The position numbers and the translations under genes are program-made. Below are positions 33,469 through 41,835 of a stretch of DNA of 63,253 nt, piece after piece. How positions within the stretch are numbered: position 1 is the first letter of the stretch; each line of letters starts with the position of its first letter. A model generated the notes under the pieces. It searched no databases. It saw nothing but the letters and a program-made list of their open reading frames with translations, and was not told the DNA's origin. The DNA lies in the NCBI RefSeq assembly GCF_051062515.1, contig NZ_JAMXEK010000009.1. One strand, written 5' to 3'. The stretch is from Aliarcobacter sp017996075 (GTDB taxonomy: Bacteria; Campylobacterota; Campylobacteria; Campylobacterales; Arcobacteraceae).

Positions 33469-34221
33469 TTATAAAATGTGATTTATAGGTCCATTTCCTC
33501 TTCCAAAATTTGGAGCATTTTTTACAGCTTTATAGATATATTTTTTTGATTTTTTTATACTTTTACAAAGAGATTTATCTCTTGCAATAAGTGAAGCAAT
33601 AGAGGCACTAAAACTACAACCTGTTCCATGAGTATTTGAAATATCAGCTTTTTTACCTTTAAATATTTTAATTTTCCCATTTTTTTTCAATAAAACATCT
33701 ACTGTTTGATTATCACTTTTTATTATATTTTTAAAGATAATATTTGTTGGAATATCTTTTAAGTTTTTTATATCGTTTATATTTTCGACATTAAAAAAAA
33801 GTTTGGCTTCTAAACTATTTGGTGTTATTAAATAAGCATATTTAAAGTTTGATTTTAAACTATTTATAGCTTCATCATCAATTAATTTTGAACCAGCTCT
33901 TGAAATAGCAACAGGATCTAAAACTATTGGTATATTTAACTCTTTTATAGTTTCAAAAACTTCAAGAATCAGTTCTTTTGAGCTTAACATTCCTATTTTT
34001 ATACAATTTACTTTAAAATCTTCTATTATAGATTTTATCTGTTTTGCTACAAATTTTGGTTCTAAAACAACTACATCACTAACACCCAAAGTATTTTGTA
34101 CTGTAACTGCTGTAATTGCTGTTGTCATAAAAACTTTGTGATAAAATCCACTTTTTATGTCAGCTTGAATACCAGCTCCACCACTACTATCACTTCCTGC
34201 AATACTTAAAACTATTTTCAT
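33469..34221 (-). CDS. thiD: Hydroxymethylpyrimidine/phosphomethylpyrimidine kinase
   Basis: A 250-residue ribokinase-fold enzyme of thiamine biosynthesis that phosphorylates HMP and HMP-phosphate. It begins with IAGSDSSGGAGIQADIK, the ThiD substrate site, and has the anion hole GTGCSFSASIAS near 212-223. PVAIS near residue 100 is also typical. Length is slightly below the usual 260-270. No TPP riboswitch is visible in the short upstream region. Confidence 0.92.
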   Translation of the reverse strand: MKIVLSIAGSDSSGGAGIQADIKSGFYHKVFMTTAITAVTVQNTLGVSDVVVLEPKFVAKQIKSIIEDFKVNCIKIGMLSSKELILEVFETIKELNIPIVLDPVAISRAGSKLIDDEAINSLKSNFKYAYLITPNSLEAKLFFNVENINDIKNLKDIPTNIIFKNIIKSDNQTVDVLLKKNGKIKIFKGKKADISNTHGTGCSFSASIASLIARDKSLCKSIKKSKKYIYKAVKNAPNFGRGNGPINHIL

Positions 34222-34307
34222 ATTTTCCCTTAAAATCTAAAATATGTTAAGTATAATTAAAAAAAGGTTAAAATGCTCCTATAAATTGCTAACAAATAGG
34301 AAAATAG

Positions 34308-34622
34308 ATGAAAATCAAAGATATTTTAAAATCAAAATCAAAAGAGCTTGTAAACATAGCAAGTGAAAATACAACAAAACTTTTTGACTATCCAAAAATT
34401 AAAAGCAAACAACTAAAAGATATGATAAATTTAAAGATTAGAGAAAAAGCAATAATAGCAACAAAAGCTAGATTAATCGAAAATAGTAAAAATATAAATG
34501 ATTTTAGTGATGAAGATTTAGAGATAATTATTGCTGATGAAGAGAGAAAAATAGTTGATGATTTAAAAACAAAATCTCTAGTAGTAGCTCTTGCAGCTTT
34601 AGGTATAAACTTTTTTGTATAA
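34308..34622 (+). CDS. Small Lys-rich protein of unknown function
   Basis: A 104-residue protein that is mainly helical and basic (KSKSKELV, KIKSKQLKDM, KIREKAIIATKARLI) with a hydrophobic C-terminal end (LVVALAALGINFFV) that could touch the membrane. The start has an AAATAGGA leader. It is followed nine bases later by a small membrane protein gene, so the two probably form one unit. Not recognised. Confidence 0.65.
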   Translation: MKIKDILKSKSKELVNIASENTTKLFDYPKIKSKQLKDMINLKIREKAIIATKARLIENSKNINDFSDEDLEIIIADEERKIVDDLKTKSLVVALAALGINFFV

Positions 34623-34631
34623 GGATAATAA

Positions 34632-35012
34632 ATGTTTAAACAAATGAAATCAGCTCTTTTTTGGTACTACTTATATAAGTTTAGAAAAAGAGCTATTTTT
34701 ATCTTTTTTCTTCTTTTAGTAGCACTATTTTCTGGATTTATATATGGTGATGTTGTTGAGTATTTAAAACTTACACAAAATATTGAATATTTAAAATATG
34801 TTTTAGCTTTAAAATGGTTTATAATCATATTCAATTTTTTACTATCTATTTACTTAATTTTAACACTTTTTAAAAATAGTACAAATGATGAAAAGAGTAA
34901 TATAAAAAAAGAGAAATTTGAAACTAAAAATAGTTTTACTCAAAGAGAGACTGAACTTTTAAATAAGAAAAAACTTACAAATAAAGCAGAAAATATAATA
35001 AAAAATAACTAA
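34632..35012 (+). CDS. Small inner-membrane protein of unknown function
   Basis: A 126-residue protein with two membrane helices (about 21-39 and 62-85) and a charged, probably cytoplasmic, C-terminal tail rich in Lys, Asn and Glu. An AAGGATAA leader precedes the ATG. Probably translated together with the upstream 104-residue protein. Not recognised. Confidence 0.65.
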   Translation: MFKQMKSALFWYYLYKFRKRAIFIFFLLLVALFSGFIYGDVVEYLKLTQNIEYLKYVLALKWFIIIFNFLLSIYLILTLFKNSTNDEKSNIKKEKFETKNSFTQRETELLNKKKLTNKAENIIKNN

Positions 35013-35050
35013 AAGCTATTTTTTGTTTTAAAACTAAAAAATAATAGCTT
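35013..35050 (+). terminator. Terminator of the two small-protein genes
   Basis: AAGCTATTTTTT and AAAAAATAATAGCTT form a long imperfect AT-rich hairpin right after the stop codon, followed by AATTTTG. Confidence 0.5.
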
Positions 35051-35171
35051 AATTTTGTCTTAAAATAAGTTTTTTTAATCTTAATTATATTTTAATATGT
35101 CACAATACAAAAAAATTATCTTTTTATTTTTTCTTAAAACTATAGAAAAATTTTAAATACAAAGAGTCTAA

Positions 35172-35747
35172 ATGAGAGTAGTTGTAGGCATAATAACTGA
35201 TAATAAAGAGATATTATTATTAAAAAAGAATAATCCAGACTGGCAAAAAGGATTATACAATGGAATAGGTGGAAAAGTTGAATTAAATACAACTCCACTT
35301 GAAACAATAATAAAAAAATGTCAAGAGGAGTTGGGTGTAAATATTTCAAATTGGATAGAGCTAGATAGTGAAATATCATCAAGTGGTATAGAGATTGTAT
35401 ATTTTTTGACTACTTTAAATGAAGGTGAAATAAAAAAGCTACAAAGCCAAACAGATGAAAGAGCAGAACTATTTTCTATAAATAATCTTCCTACAAATAT
35501 ACTTCAAGATTTAAAAATTCAAATAGAGAGACAATTTTTTAAACCAAAAAATAAGATGAATAGAAAAAGAAAATTGCTTATTTATATTTTGATTCCTATA
35601 TTTATTATTTTACTCTCTTTAATGATTGTTGGAAAAATTAAAACAGGTAGTTTCTTATACTACCTTACAGATAAAAAAGAGGATATTGATAAAGATAAAT
35701 CAGTAGAATTTATAAAAGGTTTTAAATCAAAATTGTTTGGAGATTAA
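35172..35747 (+). CDS. Nudix-fold protein with degenerate Nudix box and C-terminal membrane helix
   Basis: A 191-residue protein. Residues 1-115 have the Nudix fold (RVVVGIITDNKEILLLKKN, GLYNGIGGKVE). The box GX5EX7REUXEEXGU is altered: the first Glu is Thr40, and the Arg-Glu pair is Lys48-Lys49, while Glu52-Glu53 and Gly55 are kept. Hydrolase activity is therefore doubtful or has a changed specificity. Residues about 131-153 form one membrane helix (LLIYILIPIFIILLSLMIVG) with a short tail, an unusual addition to a Nudix domain. It is followed by a convergent HAD gene with one base between stops. Confidence 0.78.
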   Translation: MRVVVGIITDNKEILLLKKNNPDWQKGLYNGIGGKVELNTTPLETIIKKCQEELGVNISNWIELDSEISSSGIEIVYFLTTLNEGEIKKLQSQTDERAELFSINNLPTNILQDLKIQIERQFFKPKNKMNRKRKLLIYILIPIFIILLSLMIVGKIKTGSFLYYLTDKKEDIDKDKSVEFIKGFKSKLFGD

Positions 35748-35748
35748 T

Positions 35749-36387
35749 TTATAGAAGTTTTTCAAGATCATCTAGCTTATTTATAAAAAAATCAGCTTTT
35801 GTAAAATCTTGATTTTTTGTAAACTCATTTTTTACAACAATACAATCAAGATTTGCTCTTTTTGCACTCTCTAAACCTCTTTGAGAATCTTCCACAACTA
35901 TCGCTTCAAAAGGTTTTGAACAAAATCTTTCTAAACCTTTTAGATATGGTTCTGGATTTGGTTTTGCTTTTGTATAATCTTCAACACAAAGTACAAAATC
36001 CATAAAATCAGCAATTCCTCTATTTTTATGAATTAGCTCAAAATCAACTCTTCTTGAAGTTGTAATTATCGCCATTTTATATTTTTTTGATAGGTTTTTT
36101 AAAATATCTTTTACTTTTGGTATCTTTATATCTTTTGTTTGTAAGAATTCTTGATAAAAACTATCTCTTATATTTCTATGTTTTTCTATGATATCTTTTT
36201 CAATATTATAAATAAGTGCTAGTTCAAAAGCACTTCCACCTTTTACCATAATATTTTGGTAAAAATCCATCTCAAGATTTAAACCCAAAAGAGCAAGAGA
36301 TTTTTTATTTGCTTCAAAGTACCATTTTTCAGTTTCAACCAAAACACCATCATTATCAAAAAGAATATATTTTTTTAAATCTTTCAT
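35749..36387 (-). CDS. HAD family hydrolase (beta-phosphoglucomutase-like group)
   Basis: A 212-residue phosphatase-type protein. Motif I is FDNDGVLVETE (nucleophile Asp12, general acid Asp14), motif II is the Thr in IITTSRR, motif III is Lys in KAKPNPEPY, and motif IV is VEDSQRGLESA. The helical cap inserted after motif I fits the subfamily of phosphoglycolate phosphatase, beta-phosphoglucomutase and sugar-phosphate phosphatases. The substrate is unknown. Confidence 0.88.
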   Translation of the reverse strand: MKDLKKYILFDNDGVLVETEKWYFEANKKSLALLGLNLEMDFYQNIMVKGGSAFELALIYNIEKDIIEKHRNIRDSFYQEFLQTKDIKIPKVKDILKNLSKKYKMAIITTSRRVDFELIHKNRGIADFMDFVLCVEDYTKAKPNPEPYLKGLERFCSKPFEAIVVEDSQRGLESAKRANLDCIVVKNEFTKNQDFTKADFFINKLDDLEKLL

Positions 36388-36414
36388 TTGTAACCTTTAA
36401 AAAAGAGAATAAAA

Positions 36415-36440
36415 AAAGGAAGCTGTTTAAAGCTTCCTTT
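36415..36440 (-). terminator. Terminator of the mla-like operon
   Basis: Ten-base arms AAAGGAAGCT and AGCTTCCTTT with a 6-base loop; the minus strand continues with T7. It ends the leftward transcript from 40929. The rest of 36441-36557 shows no gene. Confidence 0.8.
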
Positions 36441-36557
36441 TGTTTTATAGGAGGAGAAAAAGTTAAAATTAATTAACTTGTAAAAGAATTATATAAATTC
36501 ATCATTAACCTCTTATAAATACAAAATTAATAAATAGTAAATAAGAGAAATATTATC

Positions 36558-37121
36558 TTATTTGTCCCATTTTGCTTTTGGAGCTTCATAATTTTTTATT
36601 TTTTCTATAATTTCATCAATATTATCACTAACAATCAACATATCAACAAATCTTCTATCCATAAAACCACTGTTTGAACAAGAGTAGAAAAACTCAATTA
36701 ATTTATCATAATATCCATTTATGTTTACAAAAGCGCAAGGTTTCTTATGATAGCCAATTTGTGAAGATGCAATTACATCAATAATCTCTTCAAATGTTCC
36801 ATAACCACCAGGAAGTGCTATAAAAGCATCACTTAGCTCCTCCATCTTTGCTTTTCTCTCTTTCATACTTTCTACTTTGTAGATTTTTGAAATATTTGTA
36901 TTTTCAAGCTCTTTTCCAACTAAATCAAAAGTGATTACACCTGTGACTTTATTTCCTAAACTTAAAGATTTATTTGAGACAATTCCCATTAATCCTTGTT
37001 TTGAACCACCATAAACAATATTTATATTGTTTATATATAATTTTTCTGCAAGTTCTATAGTTTTTTCTTCATATATTTTACTATTTCCAAAAGCAGAACC
37101 ACAATAAATCGCTACATTCAT
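36558..37121 (-). CDS. LOG family protein (TIGR00730 Rossmann fold)
   Basis: A 187-residue protein of the LOG family, whose members release cytokinin-type bases from nucleoside monophosphates or act as nucleotide phosphoribohydrolases. It has the signatures YGGSKQGLMG, MKERKAKMEE and PGGYGTFEEIID. The last is the phosphate-binding and catalytic motif. It follows the RND gene by 12 bases. In bacteria the physiological role is often purine salvage; the link to lipid transport genes is not obvious. Confidence 0.9.
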   Translation of the reverse strand: MNVAIYCGSAFGNSKIYEEKTIELAEKLYINNINIVYGGSKQGLMGIVSNKSLSLGNKVTGVITFDLVGKELENTNISKIYKVESMKERKAKMEELSDAFIALPGGYGTFEEIIDVIASSQIGYHKKPCAFVNINGYYDKLIEFFYSCSNSGFMDRRFVDMLIVSDNIDEIIEKIKNYEAPKAKWDK

Positions 37122-37133
37122 AAATTAATTCTC

Positions 37134-39608
37134 CTAATTCTTTGTTTTAAATGGTTTAAATATAAATAGCAATCTTGGAAGTAAAATAAGATTTGCTATT
37201 AAAACACTAATCATTACAACTGCTGTTAAAAGCCCAAAATATATAGTTGGAACTAGATTTGAAAGCATTAAGATTGAGAATCCAATAACAACAATAATTG
37301 TTGTATGATACATAGGGTGACCAACTGTATTTATTGCTTTATTTATTGATACTTTATAGTTTCCATGACTTAGTTTGTACTCAAAATCAAATCTATGCAT
37401 AAAATGAATAGTATCATCAACAGCAATTCCTAAAGCAATAGCTGCAATTGTAATTGTCATTATATCTAGTGGTATTTTAAGCCAACCCATAATTCCAAAA
37501 ACAAGAGAAATAGGAATTAAGTTTGTAACTAAGGCTATTAAAACCATTTTTATATTTCTAAATAGTATTAAAAACATAATTCCTAAAACGAAAATAGAAG
37601 CTCCAGCAGTTGAAATTTGTGACTCAAACAAAGATTGAAGCATATTATTGTACAAAATCATAAGGTTTGTAAGTCTAAAAGTTGTATCTTTGTTTGTGAT
37701 AATATCTTCTAAATCTCTATTAATCTTTTTTATAAGTTCATTTCTTCTTAACTCATCATTTGAATCAATTATTCTCATACTAATTCTAGCTTCATTTGCT
37801 TCGATATTTACAAAAGGGCTTAAAATAAGTTTTTTATAATCTTCGGGAAGTTGATTGTAAATAAGTGCTAGAGTTATTCCATCTAAATCTTTATTATCAT
37901 TTAAAGTTTTTCCAATCTTAAGTAAAGTTGCTAAGGATTGAACTTTTCCAACCTCAGGAATATTATCAAGATAGTCATGTATTTTTGTTATTAACTCCAT
38001 TTTATCTTGAGAAAACCAGTATTGTTTATCATCATTTTTTAATATAAATTCATTTTCAAAATCATCAAAATCACTATTTTTTTCTATTTTTACTATATTT
38101 TTATCTTCTTTAAATTTTATAATAACATCAAGCGGAGTTGTACCTCCTAGATTTTCATCAATTACTTTCATACCTTTGTAAATTTCGGTATTTGATTTAA
38201 AATAGTTTATAAAAGAGTTTTCAACAAAAATTTTTGAACTCCCAACAATAGAAAAAATTGTAGTTAAAATTGCCAAAGTAATTATAATTTTTCCACGGTT
38301 AATTATAATATTTGGTAATTTTGGTATAAAAGATGTTATTTTTTCTTTTTTTTCAACTTCCGCTCTTTTGCCAATAAGTATTAAAAAGATTGGAAAATAT
38401 ATAAAAGTTAAAACTAAAGATACCAAAATACCAACACTCATCATAAGTCCTAGATTTATAACAGGTTCAATATTTGATAAAACCAAAGATGAAAATCCAA
38501 CAACTGTTGTAATAATTGCAAAGAAAGATGGAATTAGTTTTGATAAAACAGTGTTTATTGTTAGTTTATATTGACTTGCATTTTTGTATTTAAAGTATAA
38601 CTCTTTATATCTTTCGACTAAGTGAACTACCATTGACATTGTTATTATAAGTTGCAAGGCGACAAAGTTTGAAGATATTACTGTAACTTCCCAGGAAAAT
38701 ATTCCTAAAATCCCAGACGTACTTAAAATTGAGATAAAACAGATAAATAGAACTATAAAAACCCATCTAAAGCTTCTAAAAATGTAGTATAAAACAAAGA
38801 TAAAAATAAAAATAAGACTAATGCCATAAATCAACAAATCATTTTTGACAAAATGAACAGCATCATTAGCTATCATACTAACTCCGCCTAAGAATATCTT
38901 TGCATCACCTTCATAATTTTTGATAATATTTCTAATATCTTCAATATTTTTGCTATCTTTTACTCTTGAAGTTTCTCTATACTCCTTAAACTCTAAGTTG
39001 TTTCTTTCTAGTTCTTCTATATCTTCCTTAGTTAGAGCTTGAACATCTTGTTTTTTTAAAAGATTCTCTCTTTTTTCAATAAATTCAAAATATTTTTTAT
39101 CATCTTTTAGGTGAAGGATTAAAGCAGTTGTTTTAAAATCTGCACTTACAAGAGCATTTTTATATAAAGGTGAGTTTAAAAACTCATTTTCTACTAAAGA
39201 CTTATCAAACTCTTTTGTACTTAAACTATCAACTCCTGCAACTAAGTCTGAGATAGGGCGAATTGGAGATTGAAGAAGTGGAACTGTAAGAATTGAATCA
39301 ACTTTTGCAATATTTTCAACTTTTTCAAAGTCACTAGATATATTTTTTATAGCATTTAAAGTTTCATCATCTAAAAGATTTTTTTTTGGACTAAAAGTAA
39401 CTATTAAAAAGTTTGAGTTTTCATATTTCTTAAAACTCTCTCTAAAAAATTTTAAATCTTCATCATCTTCAAGAAGTAGTGTTTCTGCACTTGCATCAAT
39501 TTGCACATCTTTTGCATTATAAGAAAGGTAGCTCACAAAAATTGTGGCTACTATTAAAAATAAAAAAGGATACTTAAAAATTAAAGTATCATATATTTTT
39601 TTATACAT
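37134..39608 (-). CDS. RND/MMPL family lipid transporter
   Basis: An 824-residue inner-membrane transporter with two six-helix halves, each preceded by a large periplasmic loop (about 30-240 and 440-650), and GxxxD-type segments such as IAAIALGIAVDDTIHFMHRF. This is the HpnN/MMPL-like branch of RND exporters. It is encoded three bases after a MlaC-type lipid carrier and downstream of MlaA, so the cargo is probably phospholipid or another membrane lipid moved between the two membranes. It replaces the usual MlaFEDB ABC machinery in this locus. Confidence 0.88.
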   Translation of the reverse strand: MYKKIYDTLIFKYPFLFLIVATIFVSYLSYNAKDVQIDASAETLLLEDDEDLKFFRESFKKYENSNFLIVTFSPKKNLLDDETLNAIKNISSDFEKVENIAKVDSILTVPLLQSPIRPISDLVAGVDSLSTKEFDKSLVENEFLNSPLYKNALVSADFKTTALILHLKDDKKYFEFIEKRENLLKKQDVQALTKEDIEELERNNLEFKEYRETSRVKDSKNIEDIRNIIKNYEGDAKIFLGGVSMIANDAVHFVKNDLLIYGISLIFIFIFVLYYIFRSFRWVFIVLFICFISILSTSGILGIFSWEVTVISSNFVALQLIITMSMVVHLVERYKELYFKYKNASQYKLTINTVLSKLIPSFFAIITTVVGFSSLVLSNIEPVINLGLMMSVGILVSLVLTFIYFPIFLILIGKRAEVEKKEKITSFIPKLPNIIINRGKIIITLAILTTIFSIVGSSKIFVENSFINYFKSNTEIYKGMKVIDENLGGTTPLDVIIKFKEDKNIVKIEKNSDFDDFENEFILKNDDKQYWFSQDKMELITKIHDYLDNIPEVGKVQSLATLLKIGKTLNDNKDLDGITLALIYNQLPEDYKKLILSPFVNIEANEARISMRIIDSNDELRRNELIKKINRDLEDIITNKDTTFRLTNLMILYNNMLQSLFESQISTAGASIFVLGIMFLILFRNIKMVLIALVTNLIPISLVFGIMGWLKIPLDIMTITIAAIALGIAVDDTIHFMHRFDFEYKLSHGNYKVSINKAINTVGHPMYHTTIIVVIGFSILMLSNLVPTIYFGLLTAVVMISVLIANLILLPRLLFIFKPFKTKN

Positions 39609-39611
39609 AAA

Positions 39612-40202
39612 CTATTGATTTTTAAACTGTTTAAACATTTCATCAAAAGATTTCTCTTTTAGAAGTCCAGCAAATTGTTGTCTATAAGTTTGTATAATAC
39701 TAACACCAACTAAATCAATATCATATATAAACCATTCACCATTTTTTTCATAAAAATTGTAGTTTATACTATAATTTCCCTCTTTTCCTATAAGTTCAGT
39801 TTTTAGTTGAAGTCTTGTGTTGTTATATGGTTCAAGAGTTAAGATTTTTACTTTTTGATCATTATAAAGCTCTAGTTTATCGCTATAAGATTTTTTTATC
39901 TTATCTTCGAATACTTCACTAAACTCTTTTTGTTTTGCCTCATCTATACTATTCCAAGCATCTTTTCCAAGAGCTATTTTTGCCATAAGATCAAAATCAA
40001 AAGTGTCATCTACAATAGTTATAACTTCCTTTTTCATCTCCTCTTTTGACAAGCTTTTATCTTTTAAAACCAACAATACTTTGTCTATTTTATTTTCCAT
40101 TTGAGTTTTTATATCCTCTTTTTTAAGTGCATAACTACTAGAAGATATTGTTAATAAAATTATTAAAATTTTTAATAAACTATTTTTAAATATATTACTC
40201 AT
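39612..40202 (-). CDS. mlaC: MlaC-like periplasmic phospholipid-binding protein
   Basis: A 196-residue protein with a Sec signal peptide (cleavage near SYA-LK) and the MlaC/Ttg2D fold pattern: FDFDLMAKIALG, FSEVFEDKIKKSYSDKL, and the C-terminal WFIYDIDLVGVSIIQTYRQQFAGLL. MlaC shuttles phospholipids across the periplasm between an outer-membrane MlaA complex and an inner-membrane transporter. It overlaps mlaA by eight bases. Confidence 0.92.
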   Translation of the reverse strand: MSNIFKNSLLKILIILLTISSSSYALKKEDIKTQMENKIDKVLLVLKDKSLSKEEMKKEVITIVDDTFDFDLMAKIALGKDAWNSIDEAKQKEFSEVFEDKIKKSYSDKLELYNDQKVKILTLEPYNNTRLQLKTELIGKEGNYSINYNFYEKNGEWFIYDIDLVGVSIIQTYRQQFAGLLKEKSFDEMFKQFKNQ

Positions 40203-40929
40203 TTATCTCTCTTTCTCTTTTTTGATTATAAGCATCTCTTAAATATGGGTATAAATCAATAGCATCTCTTTTAATAATCTCATACATATTTGGATTAAAA
40301 GAGTACTCATTTACTTTATACCAAGAGTCAATTGCTATTGCTTGTCCTATATTTTGAGGAATTTTATACTCCAATGTATTGTGTCCTAATCTATCAGTTG
40401 GCGATAATAAGAAATCACCCGCAAGCCCTATAATATCTCTAGGATTTGAAGGTCCTAAAAGTGGTAAAACTATATGAAAACCTTGACCAACTCCCCAGTA
40501 TCCTAAAGTTTGTCCAAAATCTTCTCTATAAATTTTCATGCCTAAAGTATTTGTTGCTTGATCCATAAGCCCACCAAATCCCCAGATAGTATTTACTAGA
40601 AATCTTCCTACTTCTTTTCCTGCATTCTCAAATTTAAACTGTAAAAGATTATTTGCAAATCTAATAGGAAAAAATAGATTTGTAAAAAAATTATTTATAC
40701 CAGTTCTTGCAACTTCTGGTACAACATAAGCATAACCTTTTGCTGTTGGAGTTAGAACATATGTATAAAAACTATCATTAAAAGATGTCATAACTCTGTT
40801 GTATCCACTTAGTGGGTCAAACACTACACTATTTGTGGGTTTAAACTCATTTTCTAAATCTTCAGGAAAATTTCCTTCATTTGCAAAGCAAAATATTGAT
40901 AGTAATAATGTTAATAATATTTTTCTCAA
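40195..40929 (-). CDS. mlaA: MlaA/VacJ family outer-membrane lipid-asymmetry protein
   Basis: A 244-residue MlaA protein with the family signatures FDPLSGYNRVMTSFND, TPTAKGYAYVVPE, GRFLVNTIWGFGGLMD, EDFGQTLGYWGVG, and LPLLGPSNPRD. MlaA forms a doughnut in the outer membrane that removes surface-exposed phospholipids. MlaA is normally a lipoprotein, but the only early cysteine (Cys14, in LLSIFCFAN) lies in a poor lipobox with Phe at -1, so processing may be by signal peptidase I instead. First gene of the unit with mlaC, the RND transporter and the LOG gene. Confidence 0.92.
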   Translation of the reverse strand: MRKILLTLLLSIFCFANEGNFPEDLENEFKPTNSVVFDPLSGYNRVMTSFNDSFYTYVLTPTAKGYAYVVPEVARTGINNFFTNLFFPIRFANNLLQFKFENAGKEVGRFLVNTIWGFGGLMDQATNTLGMKIYREDFGQTLGYWGVGQGFHIVLPLLGPSNPRDIIGLAGDFLLSPTDRLGHNTLEYKIPQNIGQAIAIDSWYKVNEYSFNPNMYEIIKRDAIDLYPYLRDAYNQKREREINE

Positions 40930-41053
40930 AACGGTCCTTTTTAAATAAAAATAAAATTGTAGCTAAAGTTTATAAAGAGAAAACTTTAACTATTTTATTA
41001 ATATATTTTTAGATACAATACCACCTAAAAAATATTATTTTATGGAGTTTTTT

Positions 41054-41764
41054 ATGGGAAGAGCTTTTGAATATAGAAAAGCAGCAAAGATGAAAAGATG
41101 GGGAAATATGTCAAGAGTATTTCCAAAGTTAGCAAGAGCTATTGAAGTTGCAGCAAAAGCAGGAGTTCCAGATCCTGATACAAATTCAGCTTTAAGAACT
41201 GCTATTTTAAATGCAAAAGCTGAAAATATGCCAAAAGCAAATATCGATGCAGCTATTAAAAGAGCAACAGGAAAAGACTCAGCAAACTTTTCTGAAGTGA
41301 ACTTTGAAGGTAAAGGACCTCATGGAGTTTTAGTTTTTGTTGAAACAGCAACAGATAACAACACAAGAACGGTAGCAAATATAAAAATGTATTTTAATAA
41401 AACACAAGGACAAGTTGTACCAACTGGTTCTTTAGAGTTTTTCTTTGATAGAAAAGCTATTTTTGAATTTGCAAAACCAGCTAATTATGAGTTAGAAGAG
41501 CTAGAATTAGAACTAATAGATGCTGGACTTGAAGAGCTTGAAGAAGAGGATGGTTTATGTTTAGCTTATGCAAACTATACTGACTTTGGAAATATGAATC
41601 AAAAATTTGAAGAACTTGGAATTGAACTTACAAAAGCAGAGTTAAAAAGAATTCCAAATAACCCACAAGAGTTTACTGAAGCACAACAAGAAGACATTGG
41701 AAAGCTTATAGAAAAGCTAGAAGATGATGATGATGTGCAAGCTGTTTATACAAATATTGCATAA
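41054..41764 (+). CDS. yebC: YebC/PmpR family protein
   Basis: A 236-residue protein. The start is set at ATG 41054, because GGAG lies seven bases before it and the family begins MGRAFEYRKAAKMKRW; an ATG at 41042 would include the ribosome binding site. Signatures include SRVFPKLARAIEVAAKAG, GKGPHGVLVFVETATDNNTRTVANIKMYFNK and the acidic C-terminal EDDDDVQAVYTNIA. YebC-type proteins act as transcription regulators or help ribosomes through polyproline stretches. Confidence 0.94.
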   Translation: MGRAFEYRKAAKMKRWGNMSRVFPKLARAIEVAAKAGVPDPDTNSALRTAILNAKAENMPKANIDAAIKRATGKDSANFSEVNFEGKGPHGVLVFVETATDNNTRTVANIKMYFNKTQGQVVPTGSLEFFFDRKAIFEFAKPANYELEELELELIDAGLEELEEEDGLCLAYANYTDFGNMNQKFEELGIELTKAELKRIPNNPQEFTEAQQEDIGKLIEKLEDDDDVQAVYTNIA

Positions 41765-41835
41765 AAATCAAAAGTAGGGTGTAGTATTTTAATCTATACC
41801 CTAAGAAAATATAAAATCTTTACAAAATTTAAAAT

